NCBI RefSeq assembly: GCF_002082565.1
Contig: NZ_CP020562.1
Location: 3,410,001 to 3,474,000, forward strand
Reading direction: 5' to 3'
Origin: Halomonas sp. GT
Lineage (GTDB): Bacteria > Pseudomonadota > Gammaproteobacteria > Pseudomonadales > Halomonadaceae
Length of the DNA stretch: 64,000 nucleotides
The notes beneath the pieces were generated by a model. That model ran no database searches and was not told where the DNA came from. It saw nothing but the letters and a program-made list of their open reading frames with translations. Below, in pieces: positions 32,033 to 42,649 of this stretch (within the stretch, counting starts at the first letter, position 1; each line of letters begins with the position of its first letter). A program made the position numbers and the translations under genes.

Positions 32033-32848
32033 ATGCGCGCTTTTTCCGCTGCCAACCGCTTTGGCGTTCTAGCCTTAAGTCTTGCCCTTCTGGCAGGCTG
32101 TGCCAGTAACGACACCACACCTGAAGAAGAGGACGAATTCTCGGGTGTGCAAGAACGTGAGCTCTATGAGCTTGCACGCACAGCGCTGGATAGCAACCGC
32201 TTTCCGATTGCCATTGAGCGACTGGAAGCACTCGATACTCGCTACCCGTTTGGCCCCCATGCCGAACAAGCTCAGCTTGAACTGATTTACGCTTACTACG
32301 AAAACAGCAACTGGGAAGAGGCACGCGCCGCTGCTAGCCGCTTTATTCGCTTGCACCCGGATCATCCACAAGCGGATTACGCCTACTACCTTCGCGGTCT
32401 TTCTGCTTGGCAGGCAGGTCGATTTAGCCTCGAGCGTTTGCGCCTGATTGATATTTCCAAGCGCGACTTAGGTGCTTCACGGGATGCTTACAACGACTTC
32501 CGCGAATTAATTCAGCGCTTCCCCCAAAGCGAATATGCACCGGATGCCCAGCAACGCATTGTTTATCTGCGTGAGCTACTGGCACGCCATGAGCTACACG
32601 TTGCAGACTACTACCTACGTCGCGGCGCCTTTCTGGCCGCCGTAGAACGCGGCCGCTGGGTAATTGAAAACTACCCTGAGTCCAGCGCAACACGCGACGC
32701 ACTAGCAACCATGGTAGAAGGCTATCAAGGACTTGGTATGGACGATCGCGCCAATGAAGTGCTTGTCGTTCTACGAGAAAATGCGCCAGACCATGAGCAG
32801 CTACGAGGCAATCGCTTTATGCCCAAACATGGTAACGCAGATAATTAA
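32033..32848 (+). CDS. bamD: Outer membrane assembly lipoprotein BamD
   Basis: BamD is the essential lipoprotein partner of BamA in outer-membrane protein insertion. The protein has a lipoprotein signal with lipobox ALLAGC (Cys about residue 23) and five TPR repeats of the family: ELYELARTALDSNRFPIAIE, YPFGPHAEQAQLELIYAYY, PDHPQADYAYYLRGL, and FPQSEYAPDAQQRIVYLREL. Three adjacent ATGs follow the RBS GAGG; the third (32033) has the best spacing, giving 271 residues. Confidence 0.95.
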   Translation: MRAFSAANRFGVLALSLALLAGCASNDTTPEEEDEFSGVQERELYELARTALDSNRFPIAIERLEALDTRYPFGPHAEQAQLELIYAYYENSNWEEARAAASRFIRLHPDHPQADYAYYLRGLSAWQAGRFSLERLRLIDISKRDLGASRDAYNDFRELIQRFPQSEYAPDAQQRIVYLRELLARHELHVADYYLRRGAFLAAVERGRWVIENYPESSATRDALATMVEGYQGLGMDDRANEVLVVLRENAPDHEQLRGNRFMPKHGNADN

Positions 32849-32898
32849 TGCCGTTTTAGGCAGCCTTGACTCATACAGAGCTGTACAAAACGCTTATC

Positions 32899-32926
32899 AA
32901 AAAACCACGCCTCGGCGTGGTTTTTT
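32899..32926 (+). terminator. Terminator of bamD
   Basis: CCACGC/GCGTGG with loop CTCG is flanked by six A and six T residues, 51 bp after the bamD stop. Confidence 0.92.
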
Positions 32927-32998
32927 GTTTTACCTACAAAAAACTTTTACTTACATGATGTTAACAAAATAAAAAAACCTCTATATCTAAAAAATAAG

Positions 32999-33028
32999 TT
33001 GTACAAATATTATGCAAGGAACTATATT
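32999..33028 (+). promoter_or_regulatory. Candidate sigma-70 promoter of the chemoreceptor gene
   Basis: TTGTAC and TATATT are separated by 18 bp in an AT-rich stretch, 42 bp upstream of the chemoreceptor ATG. No sigma-28 match (TAAA-N15-GCCGATAA) is present, unlike the flagellar genes at the end of the window. Confidence 0.5.
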
Positions 33029-33070
33029 TCTTTCACCTAAATAATAAAGCGCCTGCTTGGAGTTCATTGG

Positions 33071-34780
33071 ATGCCCGCCCCCAAATCTTGGTTTTCAGAA
33101 ACCAATATCAGCACCCGTCTCACATTTGCTTTTTCTACCGTGCTTGCATTACTTGTTCTTTTAACAGCTATCGGTATTTATCAAGTTAACCAAATTGACC
33201 GTGGATTGACGTCAATCAATGACGTGAACGGCGCTAAACAGCGCTTCGCAGTTGATATGCGCGGCAGTGTTCACGACCGTGCCATTGCGCTACGCGACAT
33301 CGTTATGACGACGGATGCCAGCCGCCTGACGACACTAAATGAAGAGATGAGAAGGCTAGCTGCCAACTACGATACAGCGATTGAAAGCATGCAGCGGGTC
33401 ATGGGCGAAACCGATACAACGCCCCAAGAGCAAAGCATTCTTTCTACTATCAACAGCCAGTCAGAAACCACCCAAGCGCTTACCCAGCAAGTGCTCGATG
33501 CCAACACTGCTAACGCCCTTAGTCGCGCTCAAACCTTGACGCTAGAGCAAGCTGGCCCGGCCTATGCCGAGTGGCTTAACCGCATCAATCAGTTTATCAA
33601 CCTGCAGGAACAGATTAATAACGCTTCCACCGCCGCTGCTCGTAGCACCGCATCAGGGTTTCAACTACAAATGCTGGGGCTGACACTGTTTGCCGTGTTG
33701 ATTGGCGGGGCGATTGCGATATTTTTATCACGTCAGCTGCTTCGCGAATTAGGCGCAGAACCCCATCAAGTGAAAGTGTTTGCGGAAGCTATCGGGCGCG
33801 GCGAACTGACAACTCAACCGTACCTCAAAAAAGGCGATACCAGCAGTATCATGGCATCACAAGTAGCGATGTCTAAACAACTGCAAGCTATCGTGGCGCA
33901 AGTTCGCTCGTCAGCAGAGGCGGTGGCATCCAATAGTGAACAAATTGCTGAAGGGAATAACGACCTCTCTTCACGCACTGAAGAACAGGCCAGCGCACTA
34001 GCAGAAACAGCGTCAGCAATGGAGCAACTCAACAGCACGGTCAAACTCAACGCAGACAATTCACAGCAAGCCAGCCAGGAAGCCGCCAGTGCTTCAAAAA
34101 CCGCGACCCAAGGCGGCGAAGCCGTGCATCAAGTAGTCGCTACCATGAACGACCTCAACAAAAGCTCGCAAGAAATCGCTGGCATTATTTCAACCATTGA
34201 TGCCATTGCTTTTCAAACCAACATTCTTGCCTTGAATGCCTCTGTAGAAGCTGCTCGGGCTGGGGAGCATGGTCGTGGGTTTGCCGTGGTTGCAGAGGAA
34301 GTTCGTAAACTCGCGCAACGCAGCGCTGATGCCGCAAGAGAAATAAACGATTTGATTTCTAATAACTTGGAGCGAGTCAACCATGGCAACGCACGCGCTG
34401 AAGAGGCCAGCAAATCAACCGAAGATATTGTGGCAGCGATTGAGCGAGTGACCAAGATTATGCAGGAAATTAGTCATGCTAGCGCTGAACAGAGTACGGG
34501 GGTACAAGAAGTTGGCCAAGCGATCACCGAGATGGATCAAGTGACCCAGCAAAACGCTGCGCTTGTGGAAGAGAGCGCAAATGCTGCGAATCATTTACGC
34601 CAAAACGCACACCAATTGTTACATGCTATGAGCGTTTTCAAGTTACCAGCCAGCCAACAAAATGCCCATGCGCAAACAGTGACAAGCACCCGCCAGACAC
34701 AAAATCCGGCGACGAATAACGCTCCAAGCTTACCAGCCTTAAAGCGCCAACCCGCCGAATCTGCGTGGGACAGTTTTTAA
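33071..34780 (+). CDS. Methyl-accepting chemotaxis protein
   Basis: The 569-residue transmembrane receptor has TM1 at about 17-37, a four-helix-bundle-type periplasmic domain (about 38-195), TM2 at about 203-223 and a HAMP domain. The long cytoplasmic coiled coil has the signalling tip IDAIAFQTNILALNASVEAA (about 375-400) and Gln/Glu methylation helices on either side. The C-terminus ends AWDSF, a W-x-x-F pentapeptide like the NWETF tether that recruits CheR and CheB, so this is probably a high-abundance-type receptor. GGAG precedes the ATG. The ligand is not predictable. No other che gene is close. Confidence 0.93.
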   Translation: MPAPKSWFSETNISTRLTFAFSTVLALLVLLTAIGIYQVNQIDRGLTSINDVNGAKQRFAVDMRGSVHDRAIALRDIVMTTDASRLTTLNEEMRRLAANYDTAIESMQRVMGETDTTPQEQSILSTINSQSETTQALTQQVLDANTANALSRAQTLTLEQAGPAYAEWLNRINQFINLQEQINNASTAAARSTASGFQLQMLGLTLFAVLIGGAIAIFLSRQLLRELGAEPHQVKVFAEAIGRGELTTQPYLKKGDTSSIMASQVAMSKQLQAIVAQVRSSAEAVASNSEQIAEGNNDLSSRTEEQASALAETASAMEQLNSTVKLNADNSQQASQEAASASKTATQGGEAVHQVVATMNDLNKSSQEIAGIISTIDAIAFQTNILALNASVEAARAGEHGRGFAVVAEEVRKLAQRSADAAREINDLISNNLERVNHGNARAEEASKSTEDIVAAIERVTKIMQEISHASAEQSTGVQEVGQAITEMDQVTQQNAALVEESANAANHLRQNAHQLLHAMSVFKLPASQQNAHAQTVTSTRQTQNPATNNAPSLPALKRQPAESAWDSF

Positions 34781-34804
34781 GCCAATCGAGCAAACGCTGA
34801 CACT

Positions 34805-36439
34805 CTAATCGCCAGGCTGCCAGCCATTAACAATCGGGTAACGCCGGTCACGCCCAAATCCTCTGGGCGTGACCCGCACTCCGACCGGCGCCTGTCGGCG
34901 CTTATATTCACAGCGATCAACAAGCTTAACTACTTTATAAACATCTTCCTCATCAAACCCAGCAGCAATAATTGCCTCAGCACTCATATCGCCTTCGATA
35001 TAGCTCACCAGAATGGCGTCTAGTACATCGTAATCAGGCAATGAGTCACTGTCTTGCTGGTCGGGCGCCAGCTCCGCACTGGGCGGACGCTCAATCACTC
35101 GCTCTGGAATAGCAGGCGATTGGGTATTGCGCCAGCGGGCCAAACGGTACACCCAGGTTTTGTAGACGTCTTTGATGGCGTTATAGCCCCCCACCATGTC
35201 GCCATAAAGCGTGGCGTAACCCACTGCCATTTCGCTTTTATTGCCAGTAGTAAGCACCATCAGGCCTTTCTTATTGGAGATCGCCATCAGCAGAACACCG
35301 CGACAACGCGACTGCAGGTTCTCTTCAGTGGTATCCCGCTCTGTGCCCGCGAAACTTTCTGCCAAAGTGCCCATAAACGCCTCGACCATCGGCTCGATGG
35401 GCATTACGTCATAATGGACGCCTAGCATGTCAGCCTGCTCAGCAGCGTCCTGTTTAGAGATATCCGCCGTATAGTGATAAGGCATCATCACTGCTTGCAC
35501 ACGCTGAGGGCCTAACGCATCGACGGCAATCGCTAAAGAAAGTGCCGAATCGATGCCTCCGGAAAGCCCTAGCACAACGCCTTTAAAACCACTTTTATTG
35601 ACGTAGTCACGCAGACCTGTGACCAACGCACAGTAAAGACTCTCTTCAGGCTCAACTTCTGGCTCAATTTCACCCACTTGGGGTTCCCACGTATCAGCGC
35701 TCGTTTGCAGCAGTTGAACGGGCATTAAGCCAGCTTGCCAAGAAGGCGCCAGTACTTTGAGTTCGCCTTGAGCGTCCACACAACTAGAGCCACCGTCAAA
35801 AACCAGCTCATCCTGACCACCGATAGTGTTCACATACACAATCGGCCGATTTACATCCTGGGCACGCTGCTCTAACAGGCGCAGGCGCTCGCTGGGCTTA
35901 TCCTGATGATAGGGAGAGGCGTTTAAGCTGATCAGCACTTCTGCGCCTGCTTCACGGGCAGCATTAACCGGCGTACCTTCCCAAAGGTCTTCACAAATCA
36001 GCAGACCTAATTTGGCACCTTTATGCTCGTAAACCAGCGGTTTGGTGCCAGGCGTAAAGTAACGCTGCTCATCAAACACCTGATAGTTCGGCAGTGCCTG
36101 CTTGGCATACTCCGCTTCCCATTGGCCGTTATACAGTACACCTGCCAGGTTATACCGCTCACCTTCACGCACGCCTGGATAACCAATAATCACCAATACA
36201 TCACGAGCGATTTTTTCTGCCATCTTCGCCCGCGCTTCACGCAAGCGAGCTTCCATCGATGGGCGAAGCAACAGATCTTCCGGGGGGTAACCAGACAAGA
36301 AAAGCTCTGGGAAGACAACAATATCCGCCCCATGCTCGATCCTCGCTTCGCGCACCGCTTCAATGGCGCGTGCAGCATTGCCGGGAATATCTCCCACTAA
36401 AGGGTCGAGTTGGGCCATTACCAGCGTTAAGTCTTGCAT
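34805..36439 (-). CDS. nadE: Glutamine-dependent NAD(+) synthetase
   Basis: The enzyme amidates nicotinic acid adenine dinucleotide to NAD, last step of the pathway. The 544-residue protein fuses a nitrilase-type glutaminase domain (Glu in VVFPELFLSGYPPEDLL near 45, Lys near 110, Cys in LLICEDLWEG near 148) to the synthetase domain with PP-loop LGLSGGIDSALSLAIAV near 290. The ATG at 36439 begins the conserved MQDLTLVMAQLDPLVGD; the upstream open stretch is unlike the family. The RBS is weak. Confidence 0.95.
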   Translation of the reverse strand: MQDLTLVMAQLDPLVGDIPGNAARAIEAVREARIEHGADIVVFPELFLSGYPPEDLLLRPSMEARLREARAKMAEKIARDVLVIIGYPGVREGERYNLAGVLYNGQWEAEYAKQALPNYQVFDEQRYFTPGTKPLVYEHKGAKLGLLICEDLWEGTPVNAAREAGAEVLISLNASPYHQDKPSERLRLLEQRAQDVNRPIVYVNTIGGQDELVFDGGSSCVDAQGELKVLAPSWQAGLMPVQLLQTSADTWEPQVGEIEPEVEPEESLYCALVTGLRDYVNKSGFKGVVLGLSGGIDSALSLAIAVDALGPQRVQAVMMPYHYTADISKQDAAEQADMLGVHYDVMPIEPMVEAFMGTLAESFAGTERDTTEENLQSRCRGVLLMAISNKKGLMVLTTGNKSEMAVGYATLYGDMVGGYNAIKDVYKTWVYRLARWRNTQSPAIPERVIERPPSAELAPDQQDSDSLPDYDVLDAILVSYIEGDMSAEAIIAAGFDEEDVYKVVKLVDRCEYKRRQAPVGVRVTPRGFGRDRRYPIVNGWQPGD

Positions 36440-36584
36440 GGGCGTTAAAATCTCTTGAGAATCTTTAGAACACGTTGCCGCTAACCTAAGCACATTGTCA
36501 CGCAAGGGCTGCCAACAGGCAAAGGTTAGCCAGCGCACATGTTACTCTAGCCATTATTACATCCCACCATGGGAGACATAGAGG

Positions 36585-36851
36585 ATGAACCTTTTGATCA
36601 TTCGGCTGATTATTTTTGCCGTGTTGTTCTATGTGGGCCTGAAACTTTATGGTCTCTACCGAGAACGCAGACTTTCCCACCAACAAAGTGAACCCGAACG
36701 CCATGAAGGCGGACAAATGGTGCGCTGCCGCTGGTGCGATGTCCATGTTCCAGAAGAGGAAGCCCTACGCGATAGCGAACAGTGGTTTTGCTCAAGTGCT
36801 CATCGAGATCGTTTTTTGCAAGAGCAACAAGATAAGCAAAGCCGCGACTAA
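36585..36851 (+). CDS. PP0621 family small membrane protein with zinc-binding motif
   Basis: The 88-residue protein has one N-terminal membrane helix (IIRLIIFAVLFYVGLKLY) and a cytoplasmic tail with CRWC...CSSAH, a CxxC plus CxxxH set that could bind zinc like a treble-clef or LIM-type knuckle. The pattern MVRCRWCDVHVPEEEAL...WFCSSAHRD is typical of PP0621-type proteins. Function is unknown. It converges on thiO with a 5-bp gap. Confidence 0.8.
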   Translation: MNLLIIRLIIFAVLFYVGLKLYGLYRERRLSHQQSEPERHEGGQMVRCRWCDVHVPEEEALRDSEQWFCSSAHRDRFLQEQQDKQSRD

Positions 36852-36856
36852 CAACG

Positions 36857-37972
36857 CTACCGACCAACAATGTCAGCCATCAAGCGATCTGCTGTTGGCT
36901 GAAAGGGTGCTGGGTCGATAAGTGGCTCGCGCCCTAATAGCTGATCAACCAATACATGGGTAGACGCGGGTGCAAGCACCAACCCATTGCGATAGTGGCC
37001 CGCATTGACGTACACATCAGACCACCCTGGCAATGCCCCAATAAATGGAATGCCATCCGGGGAGCCTGGACGCAACCCCGCCCAATGATAAGCAACCGGG
37101 TAATCTGCCAACGTAGGAACGATACTTTCAGCGGTCTGTTTGAGTGACGCCATCGCTTCACTGTCGGTTGTTTTATCAAAGCCCGCTTCTTCTAAGGTTG
37201 AGCCTACCAACAGCAACCCATCACTACGCGGGATAATATATCGACCATCTTTCAATACCACGCGCTGCACCAATCCTGGCGGCGCTTGATAAGCAATCAT
37301 TTGGCCTTTTACGGGGCGTACCGGCAGACGAATCGTTAAGCTTTCTAACAGCTTGGCTGTCCAGGCTCCACCACACACCACCACCTTTTCAGCGCGCAGC
37401 TCACCTTGCGCAGTCGCAACGCCCAGCACCTGCTGGTCATGCGTTATAAAACGACTCACCTCGCAGCCTTCATTAAGCTCAACGTTCGGCATTGCCAGCA
37501 GCCGAGCGCGCAACGCCTGCCCAAGGCGTGGATTGCGCACACTGCCGAGTGTCGGCATCCACAACGCACTCTCTTGCGCTGCTGCCACCATGGGCTCCTT
37601 CTGATGAACAAACTCAGCGCTAACACGCTCCAGCGGCTTGGCTAAGCCTCTCGCCCAGCCAAGCGCCGTTTCCGCATCGTCAACGTTGAGATAAAGCAGC
37701 CCTTTTTGCCGATACTCAGGATCAATACCGGTTTCTTCCAGTAAGCGAAGCGACAACGTGGGATACACGCCCTCTGACCAGCGCGAAAGTTGCGAGATTG
37801 GCGGCGCATACCGCCATGGATAAAGTGGCGAAACAATACCGCCACCTGCCCAGGAAGACTCCTGCCCGCAAATGCCGCGTTCCACTAAAGTAACTTGCTG
37901 GCCAGCATCTGCTAGCTGCAGCGCCGTCATCATACCGATCACGCCACCGCCGATAATTAAGAAATTGCTCAC
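36857..37972 (-). CDS. thiO: FAD-dependent glycine oxidase ThiO
   Basis: ThiO oxidises glycine to the dehydroglycine used to build the thiazole of thiamin. The 371-residue DAO-fold protein opens with the dinucleotide-binding motif FLIIGGGVIGMMTALQLADA and has GQESSWAGGGIVSPLYPW near 45 and a C-terminal GHYRNGLVLAPAS FAD segment. I start it at GTG 37972 because the FAD motif begins there; an ATG at 38149 would overlap the divergent pilin gene by about 100 bp. No other thi gene is adjacent. Confidence 0.88.
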   Translation of the reverse strand: MSNFLIIGGGVIGMMTALQLADAGQQVTLVERGICGQESSWAGGGIVSPLYPWRYAPPISQLSRWSEGVYPTLSLRLLEETGIDPEYRQKGLLYLNVDDAETALGWARGLAKPLERVSAEFVHQKEPMVAAAQESALWMPTLGSVRNPRLGQALRARLLAMPNVELNEGCEVSRFITHDQQVLGVATAQGELRAEKVVVCGGAWTAKLLESLTIRLPVRPVKGQMIAYQAPPGLVQRVVLKDGRYIIPRSDGLLLVGSTLEEAGFDKTTDSEAMASLKQTAESIVPTLADYPVAYHWAGLRPGSPDGIPFIGALPGWSDVYVNAGHYRNGLVLAPASTHVLVDQLLGREPLIDPAPFQPTADRLMADIVGR

Positions 37973-38051
37973 AACGTTTGTCCGCTTTGGCTTACATAAA
38001 AATCGATCACCGCGAGGTAGGCTGTAGAAAACACACACGCCTGGAGCCACC

Positions 38052-38576
38052 ATGCAAGCTAACAATAACGGCGCCCCCCACACGCATATCCAAGGCTTTA
38101 CCCTGATCGAACTTATTATTGCTCTTCTGCTTATTTCAGTATTAGCCACCTGGGGAATGCCAAACTTTCAAGCACTTGGCCGAAACACAGCCGTCACCGC
38201 CGATATTAACAGATTGCAGTCTGCCTTTTCGCTGGCTCGTAACACAGCGATTACGCAGCGTAAGACGGCCACGGTTTGCCCAACCAATAAGCAAAGAAAC
38301 GCCTGCACCCGTGACTGGAGTAACGCGTTACTGGTCTTCAAGGGGGAGGCGACAAATCAAATCACCAGCAGCGATGTCATACGCGTCTTCCCTAAAGAGA
38401 AGACAACCACTGTCACTTATAATCGCAATAGGCGGCGTGTGAGCTATAGCACGCTTGGCCACGCAAACGGCTTCAATGGCCGCTTTTATATATGCGCGGC
38501 AAGCGCTCCAGGTAAAGTGCTCGTGCTCAGCCGACTGGGTCGCCTGCGCATTGATGAAACGCCCGCCGATTGTTGA
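38052..38576 (+). CDS. Type II/IV pseudopilin, GspH/FimT family
   Basis: The 174-residue protein has a short leader ending in Gly, the prepilin peptidase site QG-FTLIELIIALLLISVLA with Glu5, and a GspH-type C-terminal domain ending in a Cys (two Cys pairs: CPTNKQRNAC and ICAAS...ADC). FimT/FimU-type minor pilins help prime the pilus tip. It stands alone, 8 kb from the pilVWXE-type cluster, unlike the usual order in Pseudomonas. It converges on trxB. Confidence 0.85.
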   Translation: MQANNNGAPHTHIQGFTLIELIIALLLISVLATWGMPNFQALGRNTAVTADINRLQSAFSLARNTAITQRKTATVCPTNKQRNACTRDWSNALLVFKGEATNQITSSDVIRVFPKEKTTTVTYNRNRRRVSYSTLGHANGFNGRFYICAASAPGKVLVLSRLGRLRIDETPADC

Positions 38577-38604
38577 TCTCGACAGGCGTTAAACCATTAC
38601 TAAC

Positions 38605-39630
<1,026 letters not shown>

Positions 39631-39827
39631 TTACAAGGGTTAGCCTTCGCTATTAGGCGAAGACGCCTTGAAAGCCGGGGGTGAAACACCCATGTGCTAT
39701 TAACAAGATAAGCCATACTGGGGATAAGCCACATTAAAGAAAAGCAGTGACCGTCGCGCCTAAGCATTGCGATCAGCAAATTGTGATCAGCAATTCGCTT
39801 CAGGCTAAGCAATCAAAGGAGAGACCA

Positions 39828-42560
39828 ATGGGCAAGATACCCGATACGCTCACCACCCTAGAAGTAGGCAACCAGCAGTATCATTACTATAGCCTGCCAA
39901 AAGCCGCCGAGGCGCTCGGCAACATTGACCGGCTACCCAAAACGCTCAAAATTCTGCTCGAAAACCAGCTGCGCTTTGGCGATGACGAAAGTGTTGATCA
40001 AGAGGACGTTCAGGCGCTTGTGGACTGGCAAAAAGAGGGCAAATCAAGCCGTGAAATTGGCTACCGCCCTGCCCGTGTCCTCATGCAAGATTTCACCGGG
40101 GTGCCAGGGGTTGTAGATCTTGCCTCTATGCGCGCTGCCGTTGAGAAACTCGGCGAAGATCCCGCCCGCATTAACCCTCTTTCTCCTGTTGATCTGGTTA
40201 TTGACCACTCGGTGATGGTCGACAAATTCGGTAATGCTGCCGCATTTCAAGAAAACGTCGATATCGAAATGCAGCGCAACCGTGAGCGCTACGAGTTTCT
40301 GCGTTGGGGCCAGCAAGCGTTCGACAACTTTAGCGTTGTACCGCCCGGCACCGGCATTTGCCATCAGGTTAACCTAGAGTACTTGGGCCGCGCAGTGTGG
40401 ACAAAAGAGCAGGATGGCCAGACGTTTGCCTACCCAGACACCTTAGTCGGCACAGACTCCCACACGACTATGATCAACGGCCTGGGCGTACTAGGCTGGG
40501 GCGTCGGCGGTATCGAAGCGGAAGCCGCCATGCTTGGTCAGCCAGTCTCGATGCTGATTCCAGAAGTTGTCGGTTTCAAGCTTAACGGCAAACTGCGCGA
40601 AGGCATTACCGCCACCGACCTGGTGCTTACCGTTACTGAGATGCTGCGTAAAAAAGGCGTGGTAGGTAAGTTTGTTGAATTCTACGGTGACGGCCTTAAG
40701 GATTTGCCGCTGGCCGACCGTGCCACGATTGCCAATATGGCACCAGAATATGGCGCGACCTGCGGCTTTTTCCCTGTAGACGACGAAACGCTCAACTACA
40801 TGCGTCTTACCGGCCGTGAAGATGACCAAATTGCGTTGGTTGAGGCCTATAGCAAGACACAGGGCTTATGGCGCGAACCTGGCGATGAGCCGATTTTTAC
40901 CGACTCCCTCAGCCTCGACATGGATGAGGTAGAAGCGAGTCTTGCCGGCCCGAAACGCCCCCAAGACCGTGTGGCACTGAAAGACATGGCCGCCGCCTTT
41001 GACAAGTTCATGAAAGAGGACACCAGCGCAGACACAACCGCAAAAGGGAAACTCTCTTCGGAAGGCGGCCAAACTGCGGTGGGGGTTGAGCGGAGCTTTA
41101 AACATGACACCAGCCAAGCCGTTAAGCTTAACGATAAGGATTTCAGCCTCGACCCTGGCGCTGTGGTAATTGCCGCTATCACCTCATGTACCAACACTTC
41201 CAACCCCAGCGTCATGATGGCGGCTGGGCTGCTGGCACGTAATGCACGCAACAAGGGGCTCACCACGAAGCCTTGGGTTAAGACCTCCCTTGCCCCCGGC
41301 TCAAAAGTGGTGACCGATTACTTAGCAGCTGCGAACTTAAGCGATGACCTGAATGCACTGGGCTTTAACTTAGTAGGTTATGGCTGCACGACGTGTATCG
41401 GCAACTCTGGCCCGCTGCCCGATGAGATTGAAAAAGCGATCAATAGCGGCGATCTTGCCGTGGCATCGGTGCTTTCAGGCAACCGTAACTTTGAAGGCCG
41501 TGTGCACCCGCTAGTCAAAACGAACTGGCTCGCCTCACCGCCCTTGGTGGTCGCCTATGCGTTAGCCGGGAACGTACAGTGCAACTTAACGTCCGACCCG
41601 CTTGGCCAGGACAGTGACGGCAATCCGGTTTATCTCAAAGACATCTGGCCTTCTCAAGCAGATATCGCTAGTGCGGTTGAACAGGTCAACACTGAGATGT
41701 TCCGCAAAGAGTATGGTGCGGTATTTGAAGGCGACGATACCTGGAAAGCCATCAATGTTCCTGAAAGCAAGGTCTATCAGTGGCCTGAATCTACCTACAT
41801 TCAGCACCCGCCGTTTTTCGAAGGCATGGAGCGTGAGCCGGACGCCATTGAAGATGTTGAAAACGCCCGCGTGTTAGCCCTGCTAGGCGACTCGGTGACG
41901 ACCGACCACATTTCCCCAGCTGGATCCATCAAGCCCGATAGCCCTGCGGGTCGTTACCTGCAAGAGCACGGCGTTAAGCCCGTCGACTTCAACTCCTACG
42001 GCTCACGTCGAGGTAACCATGAAGTAATGATGCGTGGCACATTTGCCAACGTGCGCATTAAAAACGAAATGCTGGACGGGGTTGTCGGTGGTGAAACCCG
42101 ACATGTACCCAGCGGCGAGCAAATGGCAATTTACGATGCCGCCATGAAATATAAGGAGGAAGGCACCCCCCTAGTGGTGATTGCTGGTAAAGAGTATGGC
42201 ACCGGCTCTTCACGGGATTGGGCAGCAAAAGGCACCCGCTTATTGGGCGTGCGCGCGGTCATTGCCGAGTCCTATGAACGTATTCATCGTTCAAACCTAA
42301 TTGGAATGGGCGTGGTACCGCTGCAGTTCCCTGAAGGTGAAAGCCGTGAAACGCTTGGATTGACAGGTGATGAAGAAATCTCAATTGCTGGCTTGAGTGA
42401 TTTAAGCCCAGGTGGCACCGTGAAAATTGTCATCAAAAATGACGATGGGGAACGCACCGTTGATGCCAAGTGCCGAATTGATACCGTCAATGAGCTGGCT
42501 TACTACCGCCACGGTGGTATCCTTCACTACGTGTTGCGCAAAATGATCGGCGCAGCTTAA
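39828..42560 (+). CDS. acnA: Aconitate hydratase A
   Basis: AcnA interconverts citrate and isocitrate. The 910-residue protein has [4Fe-4S] ligands in [13 protein letters not shown] near 445 and [13 protein letters not shown] near 510, substrate residues in [14 protein letters not shown] near 210, and the C-terminal swivelling domain with [19 protein letters not shown] and [19 protein letters not shown]. The ATG at 39828 is preceded by AAAGGAGAG. A direct repeat (GATCAGCAA twice, 14-bp spacing) lies 30-60 bp upstream. It may, like AcnA elsewhere, turn to RNA binding when the cluster is lost; that is family knowledge. Confidence 0.97.
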   Translation: MGKIPDTLTTLEVGNQQYHYYSLPKAAEALGNIDRLPKTLKILLENQLRFGDDESVDQEDVQALVDWQKEGKSSREIGYRPARVLMQDFTGVPGVVDLASMRAAVEKLGEDPARINPLSPVDLVIDHSVMVDKFGNAAAFQENVDIEMQRNRERYEFLRWGQQAFDNFSVVPPGTGICHQVNLEYLGRAVWTKEQDGQTFAYPDTLVGTDSHTTMINGLGVLGWGVGGIEAEAAMLGQPVSMLIPEVVGFKLNGKLREGITATDLVLTVTEMLRKKGVVGKFVEFYGDGLKDLPLADRATIANMAPEYGATCGFFPVDDETLNYMRLTGREDDQIALVEAYSKTQGLWREPGDEPIFTDSLSLDMDEVEASLAGPKRPQDRVALKDMAAAFDKFMKEDTSADTTAKGKLSSEGGQTAVGVERSFKHDTSQAVKLNDKDFSLDPGAVVIAAITSCTNTSNPSVMMAAGLLARNARNKGLTTKPWVKTSLAPGSKVVTDYLAAANLSDDLNALGFNLVGYGCTTCIGNSGPLPDEIEKAINSGDLAVASVLSGNRNFEGRVHPLVKTNWLASPPLVVAYALAGNVQCNLTSDPLGQDSDGNPVYLKDIWPSQADIASAVEQVNTEMFRKEYGAVFEGDDTWKAINVPESKVYQWPESTYIQHPPFFEGMEREPDAIEDVENARVLALLGDSVTTDHISPAGSIKPDSPAGRYLQEHGVKPVDFNSYGSRRGNHEVMMRGTFANVRIKNEMLDGVVGGETRHVPSGEQMAIYDAAMKYKEEGTPLVVIAGKEYGTGSSRDWAAKGTRLLGVRAVIAESYERIHRSNLIGMGVVPLQFPEGESRETLGLTGDEEISIAGLSDLSPGGTVKIVIKNDDGERTVDAKCRIDTVNELAYYRHGGILHYVLRKMIGAA

Positions 42561-42586
42561 AGGCAAAACCTACCAATGCTTGCATC

Positions 42587-42613
42587 GCCCCCACCATGGT
42601 GGGGGCTTTTTTT
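42587..42613 (+). terminator. Terminator of acnA
   Basis: A perfect 20-nt palindrome, GCCCCCAC-CATG-GTGGGGGC, is followed by seven T residues, 26 bp past the acnA stop. It lies in the convergent gap with maeA. Confidence 0.92.
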
Positions 42614-42649
42614 GCGCTCGCTTTGCTGTTTCGCTTCTCGTTATGAAAC

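Noticed and set aside
37973..38149. Extended N-terminus of thiO from ATG 38149
   Set aside because: The extra residues precede the FAD motif that normally begins the protein, and overlap the divergent pilin gene.
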